Shown here piece by piece: positions 27,579 to 32,916 of a DNA stretch of 32,916 bases. Numbering within the stretch: the first letter of the stretch is position 1; the number at the start of each line of letters is the position of its first letter. Source of the DNA: Bacteroidota bacterium (GTDB lineage Bacteria > Bacteroidota > Bacteroidia > Bacteroidales > VadinHA17); contig JAUZNW010000021.1 in NCBI GenBank assembly GCA_030706785.1, positions 1 to 32,916 of the forward strand, given 5' to 3'. Below the pieces are notes generated by a model. The model did not search any database and was not told the DNA's origin. It worked only from the letters and a program-made list of their open reading frames with translations. The translations under genes and the position numbers were made by a program.

Positions 27579-28153
27579 AGTTTGAGGAAGTTTTTAAGGA
27601 TTTTTACTCCGGTCTCAGCTGACTTCTCCGGATGAAACTGGACTGCATAATAGTTGTCCCTGTGCATAGCTGCGCTAAACGGCAGCACATAATCGCATAT
27701 AGCTGATGTATAGTCAGTTATTTCGGCATAAAAGCTGTGAATATAATAAACGTCCTCGTTAGCGCTTACTCCCTTGAAAAGGTCTCCTTTCAGGGCTGAA
27801 AAATTATTCCATCCCACGTGCGGGACCTTATCAAACGGCGGAAATTTCTTGACTGCAGCATCAAAAATTCCCAGGCATCTTGTATAGCCTTCATCCGACA
27901 TGCTGCACATAAGCTGTAATCCGAGACATATTCCCAGGACCGGCTGTTTCAGGGATATGAGAACTGTATCAAGCTTTTTTTCAGTAAGGTATTTCATGGC
28001 TGACCTGGCTTCACCAACTCCCGGAATTATTACCTTTTCAGCAGCCTGTATCTCCCCGGCATCATCCGTAACTGCACTTGAGATTCCAAGCCGGTCCAGG
28101 GCATTCCTTACCGATTGAATATTACCTGCATTATATTTCAGTATCGCGATCAT
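27575..28153 (-). CDS. hisH: Imidazole glycerol phosphate synthase subunit HisH (glutamine amidotransferase)
   Basis: 192 aa; MIAILKYNAGNIQSVRNALDRLG, VIIPGVGEARSAM, PVLGICLGLQLM, AVQFHPEKSAETG. Confidence 0.97.
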   Translation of the reverse strand: MIAILKYNAGNIQSVRNALDRLGISSAVTDDAGEIQAAEKVIIPGVGEARSAMKYLTEKKLDTVLISLKQPVLGICLGLQLMCSMSDEGYTRCLGIFDAAVKKFPPFDKVPHVGWNNFSALKGDLFKGVSANEDVYYIHSFYAEITDYTSAICDYVLPFSAAMHRDNYYAVQFHPEKSAETGVKILKNFLKL

Positions 28154-29238
28154 AGACTTCCCTTTGTTGAGGGAACAATGTAATTGCCTGTTTTCTTTAT
28201 TGCCATGCCAAACGCTCTGGCGAAAGCCTTAAATACAGCTTCTGCCTTATGGTGATCGTTCTCTCCTTCTGCTTTAACGTTAAGATTGCATTCCGCATTG
28301 TCACTGAACGATTTAAAAAAATGAAATATCATCTCTGAAGGCATGTCACCAATCATTTCACGCTTGAATTTCACGTTCCAGACAAGCCATGGGCGGCCGC
28401 TGAAATCAATGGCAACCTGTGCCAGCGAATCATCCATTGGGATCAGGAATCCATACCTGCTTATGCCTTTCTTGCTTCCCAGGGCTTTCCGGACTGCTTC
28501 CCCCAGAGTGATGGCAACATCCTCAATTAAATGATGGCTATCAACTCTCAGATCACCAGTTGCCGCAATATTGAGATCAATTTCTGCGTGTCTGGCTATC
28601 TGGTCCAGCATGTGATCAAAAAATCCGATCCCGGTGGTAATTGAACTTCTTCCCGGACCATCAAGGTTAAGATCAACATTTACAGAAGTTTCTTTTGTCT
28701 TCCGCTCAATGGAAGCAGTTCTTGGAAGTGAGACCAGGTATTTTACTATGTCGTCCCAGCAGGTTGTGTTGAATATTGCATCCGGATGTTTCTGATTGCT
28801 TATAAAGATTGCCCTGCAACCAAGATTTTTGGCCAGCCCAAGATCAGAAATCCTGTCACCTATTACAAATGAGGAGTCAAGGTCAATGCCCTGTGAAAGA
28901 TATTTCGTCAGCATCGCGATTCCCGGCTTTCTTGATGGGGCATTTTCTTCAGGAAATGTTCTGTCGATGAATATCTCTGCAAATTCAACACACTCACCTT
29001 TGAGTATCTGAAGCATTTTTTTGTGTGAAGGCCAGAAGGTTTCTTCAGGAAAGGATTTTGTCCCAAGACCATCCTGGTTTGTAACCATCACGAGCTCAAA
29101 ATCAGTCTCCCTGGCAATCCTGGAAAGAGCGGTAATTACTCCGGGTAGAAAACTGAAATTTTCAATTGTATCCACCTGTTCATTGGCAGGCTCAATGATA
29201 ATAGTGCCATCCCTGTCAATAAATAAAACCTTCTTCAT
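28150..29238 (-). CDS. hisB: Bifunctional histidinol-phosphatase / imidazoleglycerol-phosphate dehydratase
   Basis: 362 aa; HAD motif VLFIDRDGTIIIEP; IGPD motifs GIGFFDHMLDQIARHAEIDL, DSHHLIEDVAITLGEA. Confidence 0.97.
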   Translation of the reverse strand: MKKVLFIDRDGTIIIEPANEQVDTIENFSFLPGVITALSRIARETDFELVMVTNQDGLGTKSFPEETFWPSHKKMLQILKGECVEFAEIFIDRTFPEENAPSRKPGIAMLTKYLSQGIDLDSSFVIGDRISDLGLAKNLGCRAIFISNQKHPDAIFNTTCWDDIVKYLVSLPRTASIERKTKETSVNVDLNLDGPGRSSITTGIGFFDHMLDQIARHAEIDLNIAATGDLRVDSHHLIEDVAITLGEAVRKALGSKKGISRYGFLIPMDDSLAQVAIDFSGRPWLVWNVKFKREMIGDMPSEMIFHFFKSFSDNAECNLNVKAEGENDHHKAEAVFKAFARAFGMAIKKTGNYIVPSTKGSL

Positions 29239-30266
29239 AGATTTATTCTGCTTAAAGCCTTCAGCAATCTGTTATTTTCACTCTTTTTTCCTACTGTAAT
29301 CCGCAGGCAGCCAGGAACTATCCTGCTCCGGTTCCTGACAACTATCTTACTATTTATTAGCCTTGCATAGATCTCATCGGCATTCCTGGTCTTCACAAGG
29401 ATAAAATTCGCATCCGAAGGGAAGACTTTTTCAATAATATTCAATTTCTTAAGATCGATGATGAGCCTTTCCCTTTCAGTTTTGATCTTATGGATCCTTT
29501 TTTTGAACAGATTGATCCTGCCAAGGCTTTTCAGGACAGCCTTCTGGTTCAGTGAGCTTATGTTATACGGAGGCTTCATCTTATTCAGATAATTGATGAT
29601 TGCCCGGTCAGCGATGGCCATCCCGATCCTGGCCGCAGCCAGCCCAAAAGCCTTGCTGAATGTCTGCATGACTATAAGGTTATTGTATTTGGCGGTCAGT
29701 AACCTGAAGGATTCCTGTTCGGAGAAATCTATATAAGCTTCATCGACCAGGACAATACCGCTGAAATTTGAGATAATGTATTCAACATCTGATCTCTTCA
29801 TCGAGTTTCCCGTAGGATTATTAGGTGAGCAGATCAGGATCAGCCTAAGGTCCGGAGCCATCAGCAATTCTTTTATGCTGCCCGGGTCAATGGAGAAATC
29901 ATCAGTTAAGGGAACTTTGATCAGCCTTACAGTATTGATTGCAGCTGAAACTTCGAACATTCCGTAGCTGGGATAAAATGTCAGTGCACAATCTGATCCG
30001 GGATTGCAAAAGGTTCTGAAGCAAAGATCAATTATCTCATCGCTGCCATTGCCAAGGAAAATATTCTCTTCGCTGATTCCCTTAATTTTACTGACTGCAA
30101 TCTTGAGTTCCTTCTGGTACGGATCGGGGTATCTGTTGAGTTCACCATATGGATTTTCATTCGCATCAAGGAATATTCCTTTCCTGCCCTGGAATTCATC
30201 GCGTGCGCACGAATATGGGACGAGTTTCTTTACGCTTTCCCTTACAATTTTATCAATATCAGCCAT
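29235..30266 (-). CDS. hisC: Histidinol-phosphate aminotransferase
   Basis: 343 aa; DANENPYGELNRYPDPYQ, FLGNGSDEIIDL, CSPNNPTGN, VDEAYIDFSE, TFSKAFGLAAARIGM. Confidence 0.96.
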   Translation of the reverse strand: MADIDKIVRESVKKLVPYSCARDEFQGRKGIFLDANENPYGELNRYPDPYQKELKIAVSKIKGISEENIFLGNGSDEIIDLCFRTFCNPGSDCALTFYPSYGMFEVSAAINTVRLIKVPLTDDFSIDPGSIKELLMAPDLRLILICSPNNPTGNSMKRSDVEYIISNFSGIVLVDEAYIDFSEQESFRLLTAKYNNLIVMQTFSKAFGLAAARIGMAIADRAIINYLNKMKPPYNISSLNQKAVLKSLGRINLFKKRIHKIKTERERLIIDLKKLNIIEKVFPSDANFILVKTRNADEIYARLINSKIVVRNRSRIVPGCLRITVGKKSENNRLLKALSRINL

Positions 30267-31551
30267 TACCCAAAGATTTTAACCGGATTGAGACAGCATT
30301 TCTGTGACCTGATAAAGATTCGGCAGCAGCCATCTGTTCTATAACCGGACCGAGGTTCTTCAATCCTTCAGTCGATATCTCCTGAAATGTTATTTTCTTA
30401 ACAAAACTGTCAACCGATACCCCGCTATAGCTTCTGGCGAATCCATTTGTGGGCAGGGTATGGTTTGTTCCTGAGGCATAGTCACCGGCGCTTTCGCAGC
30501 TATAATTGCCGATAAATACGGATCCTGCATTTATAACCCTGTCAGCCAGCTGCTTCGGATCAGAGACGTTAATAATAAGGTGTTCCGGAGCATACCGGTT
30601 ACTGAAATCCATGCATTCATCAATTGAATTCATAAGGATCAGCAGGCTGTTTTCCAGTGAATTCGCAGCGATCTCCCTTCTGGGAAGGCTGTTCAGCTGA
30701 TTCTCGCATTCAAGCTGTACGTTTTTAATAACCTCAACGTCATCAGTAACCAGGATTACCTGGCTGTCAGGACCATGCTCAGCCTGCGCGAGAAGGTCAG
30801 AAGCTACATAGGATGCATTAGCTTTCCCGTCAGCCATTATCAGTACTTCACTCGGACCTGCAGGCATATCGATCGCTATCCCATCAGCCAGGACCATCTG
30901 CTTTGCAAGCGTAACATACTGATTGCCCGGGCCGAAGATCTTGTTCACTTTCGGTACTGTTTCAGTCCCGTAAGCCATTGCCGCGATTGCCTGGGCACCG
31001 CCGATCTTGAAAATATCCGTAACACCTGTCAGCCATGCCGTGTAGAGGATAGTCGGATCAATGTTTCCCTTGCTATTGGGGGGTGAGCAGAGGACAATCT
31101 CCCTGCAGTCCGCGATCTTTGCCGGTATAGCCAGCATCAGAACGGTAGAGAAGAGGGGAGAAGTGCCGCCAGGGATATAGAGTCCTACTTTTTCTATTGG
31201 AACATTCTTTCTCCAGCACATGACCCCCTTCATGGTTTCGACAGGCTTTTCATCGGCAAGCTGGGAACTATGGAATTTTTCGATGTTAGCTTTTGAAACG
31301 TTAATTGCATTTTTCAGATCTTCCGGAATATTTTTTACAGCACGAATAACCTCTGCCTGCGAGATCTTAAGGTTTTTAAGCACAGCGCCATCATATTTCT
31401 CTTCCAGGTCACGGACTGCAAAATCACCGTTATTCCTGACATTCTGCAGGATGGCGTTAACTGTGCCCGTGAGATCTGAACTGTCGGCCAGAGGCCGTTT
31501 ACAAAGCTGATCCCATTCCTCTCTCCGGGGATAAATAAATGTCTTCATCAC
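30259..31551 (-). CDS. hisD: Histidinol dehydrogenase
   Basis: 430 aa; GLYIPGGTSPLFSTVLMLAIPA, KIFGPGNQYVTLAKQ, DMPAGPSEVLIMAD, AEHGPDSQ, SAGDYASGTNHTLPTNGFAR. Confidence 0.97.
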   Translation of the reverse strand: MMKTFIYPRREEWDQLCKRPLADSSDLTGTVNAILQNVRNNGDFAVRDLEEKYDGAVLKNLKISQAEVIRAVKNIPEDLKNAINVSKANIEKFHSSQLADEKPVETMKGVMCWRKNVPIEKVGLYIPGGTSPLFSTVLMLAIPAKIADCREIVLCSPPNSKGNIDPTILYTAWLTGVTDIFKIGGAQAIAAMAYGTETVPKVNKIFGPGNQYVTLAKQMVLADGIAIDMPAGPSEVLIMADGKANASYVASDLLAQAEHGPDSQVILVTDDVEVIKNVQLECENQLNSLPRREIAANSLENSLLILMNSIDECMDFSNRYAPEHLIINVSDPKQLADRVINAGSVFIGNYSCESAGDYASGTNHTLPTNGFARSYSGVSVDSFVKKITFQEISTEGLKNLGPVIEQMAAAESLSGHRNAVSIRLKSLGNG

Positions 31552-32405
31552 AGGATCATTTTTTCGATAGGGATAACAAGTATGCCTTCAGCACCTGCAC
31601 TTTTGAGCTGATCGATCCGATCCCAGAATTCATCCTCCTTGACTACCGAGTGCAGGCTGCACCACCCTTTTTCGACAAGTGGAAGGAGGGTAGGGCTTTT
31701 CATCCCGGGCAAAATTTTACAGATCCGTGGAACAGCCTTTTCCGGAGCATTAAGCAATATGTATTTATTCTCCTTCGCGTTCTTAACTGCCTTAATCCGG
31801 AAGATAAGCTTGTCAAGCAGCTCCTGTTTCCCTGTTTCAAGGTTTTTGTTAACTATGATAACAGCCTGGCTTTTAAGAATAGTGACTACTTCGCGCAAAC
31901 CATTGGTCATAAGGGTACTTCCGGAGCTTACGATATCACATACTGCGTCTGCAAGACCTATTCCCGGTGCAATTTCAACGCTTCCGCTGATCTCCTCAAT
32001 TTCAGCGGTTATATTTTTCTGCGCGAGGTAGTCACCAAGAAGCCTGGGGTAGCTGGTGGCAATCCTCTTATTCATAAAGTGTTCAGGTCCCGTGAAGACC
32101 TCTTTCAGGGGAATGGCAAGGCTTAAGCGGCAATGTGCGAATCCGAGATGCTCAAGGATAACGACATCCTTATCTTTTTCATACACCATGTTCTCTCCGA
32201 GTATGCCTATATCGGCTACCTGCTGCTCGACATACTGGGGTATATCATCGTCACGGAGATAAAGAACCTCGATAGGAAAATTCTCAGCTCTGCTTTTGAG
32301 TGCATTTGATCCGTTAGGGATCTTTATATTGCACTCCTCCAGCAGCTTCCTGGAGTTATCACTTAGCCTGCCTGTTTTCTGAATTGCAATTTTCAGTTCG
32401 CTCAT
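31548..32405 (-). CDS. hisG: ATP phosphoribosyltransferase (long form with C-terminal regulatory domain)
   Basis: 285 aa; LKIAIQKTGRLSDNSRKLLEECNI, LRDDDIPQYVEQQVADIGILGENM, RIATSYPRLL, GLADAVCDIVSSGSTLMTNGLREV; C-terminal HisG_C-like region. Confidence 0.96.
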   Translation of the reverse strand: MSELKIAIQKTGRLSDNSRKLLEECNIKIPNGSNALKSRAENFPIEVLYLRDDDIPQYVEQQVADIGILGENMVYEKDKDVVILEHLGFAHCRLSLAIPLKEVFTGPEHFMNKRIATSYPRLLGDYLAQKNITAEIEEISGSVEIAPGIGLADAVCDIVSSGSTLMTNGLREVVTILKSQAVIIVNKNLETGKQELLDKLIFRIKAVKNAKENKYILLNAPEKAVPRICKILPGMKSPTLLPLVEKGWCSLHSVVKEDEFWDRIDQLKSAGAEGILVIPIEKMIL

Positions 32406-32436
32406 TCTGTTTCATTTTTTGCTGAGCAAACCTTCC

Positions 32437-32474
32437 GGAAACGAAAAACCCGTCAGATCTGCTCAGACGGGTTT
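32437..32474 (-). terminator. Intrinsic terminator/attenuator upstream of hisG
   Basis: Minus strand AAACCCGTC-TGAGCAGATCT-GACGGGTTT followed by TTCGTTT; arms 32446-32454 and 32466-32474. Confidence 0.88.
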
Positions 32475-32508
32475 ATGATATCTTTATTAATAAATGGTAA
32501 TATCACCT

Positions 32509-32562
32509 TCATCTCGCCTGAGTGCATAATAGATGATGATGATGTAAGTTAACTAAGGTCAT
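32509..32562 (-). CDS. His leader peptide (MTLVNLHHHHLLCTQAR)
   Basis: 17-codon ORF with four consecutive CAT His codons upstream of the attenuator and hisG. Confidence 0.9.
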   Translation of the reverse strand: MTLVNLHHHHLLCTQAR

Positions 32563-32580
32563 TTCCTGTTTTTGTAAAGA

Positions 32581-32588
32581 CAAAGATA
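32581..32588 (-). promoter_or_regulatory. Bacteroidetes-type -7 box candidate (TATCTTTG) for the his operon
   Basis: Exact TAnnTTTG match about 18 nt upstream of the His leader ATG; the -33 element is not clear. Confidence 0.55.
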
Positions 32589-32710
32589 GGAATAAATTGA
32601 TAAATGAAACAATTATTCTCTGAAATCGTAGAATAATTAATATTGCACTCATTTTTCATTCCACATTCGCATCCCTGAATACACTCATTGATCACATGTA
32701 CTCACCTCCC

Positions 32711-32728
32711 TCCCGATAGCTATTGGGA
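32711..32728. repeat. Near-palindrome TCCCGATAGCTATTGGGA between leuB/icd-like gene and his promoter
   Basis: 18-bp near-perfect palindrome (single mismatched pair). Confidence 0.6.
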
Positions 32729-32795
32729 CCTCTCTGCTGACGTAACGAAGGGGAATCCTGAGCGGAGCGAAGGAAGTGGGTAAGTACATGGATGT

Positions 32796-32916
32796 CTAAA
32801 CTCTTTCAGCCACGAGGTCACCGACCTCTGCCGTGCCATATCCCATTTTGCCGGCTGACAAATCCCTGATCTTGTTGGCGGTGGTATCCATAACAGCTTT
32901 TTCAATGGCTACGGCT
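32796..32916 (-). CDS. C-terminal fragment of isopropylmalate/isocitrate dehydrogenase family protein (truncated by window edge)
   Basis: Manual reverse translation: ...AVAIEKAVMDTTANKIRDLSAGKMGYGTAEVGDLVAERV*, matching the conserved C-terminus of the LeuB/Icd family. The listed ORF 32720..32905 is a different, spurious frame. Confidence 0.75.
   Translation of the reverse strand, partial: AVAIEKAVMDTTANKIRDLSAGKMGYGTAEVGDLVAERV

Noticed and set aside
31539-32126. 195-aa plus-strand ORF antisense to hisG
   Set aside because: Opposite strand of a confidently identified hisG; no recognisable domain.
32529-32545. atgatgatgatg microsatellite
   Set aside because: It is the His codon run of the leader peptide, in frame with ATG/stop and followed by a terminator, so not treated as a simple repeat.
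32720-32905. ORF track 61-aa minus ORF MKKLLWIPPPTRSG...
   Set aside because: A different minus frame of the same DNA reads as a conserved LeuB/Icd C-terminus ending in TAG at 32796; the listed ORF is out of frame and extends through repeat-like DNA.
1-32916. CRISPR arrays, tRNA/rRNA genes, integrases or IS transposases
   Set aside because: No regularly spaced direct repeats, cloverleaf-like tRNA, rRNA segments or transposase/integrase motifs were recognised by eye; a tRNAscan/Infernal/ISfinder run would be needed for certainty.

Overview
Chromosomal window that looks like Bacteroidetes, judged from gene content, HisB/HisIE/DAHPS-CM fusions and TAnnTTTG-type promoter boxes. On the minus strand from the left edge it holds part of an alternative complex III operon (actA-actB-actC, actC truncated). 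Next comes a carbohydrate-related accessory block: GH5-like, GH106-like, GNAT, MFS, GH105/88-like, DUF5009/HGSNAT-like, metallophosphoesterase, 5'(3')-nucleotidase, DUF6807 and NIPSNAP. The right half is three consecutive minus-strand amino-acid biosynthesis units: trpB2; pheA-aminotransferase-tyrA-aroF/CM-aroA; and a complete eight-gene hisGDCBHAF(IE) operon. The 3' end of a LeuB/Icd-type dehydrogenase lies at the right edge. The main finding is that each of the three biosynthetic units is preceded by a short leader ORF too small for the supplied ORF track. The leaders are MKNGKLYIWSWRSYLVKAVNKAVI (Trp), MNIVYTYSSFYFYFFYCRKN (mixed Phe/Tyr) and MTLVNLHHHHLLCTQAR (His). Each leader is followed by an intrinsic terminator, a competing antiterminator pairing can be read by eye, and a TAnnTTTG box lies just upstream. 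This is the architecture of ribosome-mediated transcription attenuation. The mixed Phe/Tyr leader controlling a combined Phe+Tyr+common-pathway operon is the most unusual of the three. A family of G/C-tract double-hairpin repeats is also scattered at gene and operon 3' ends.
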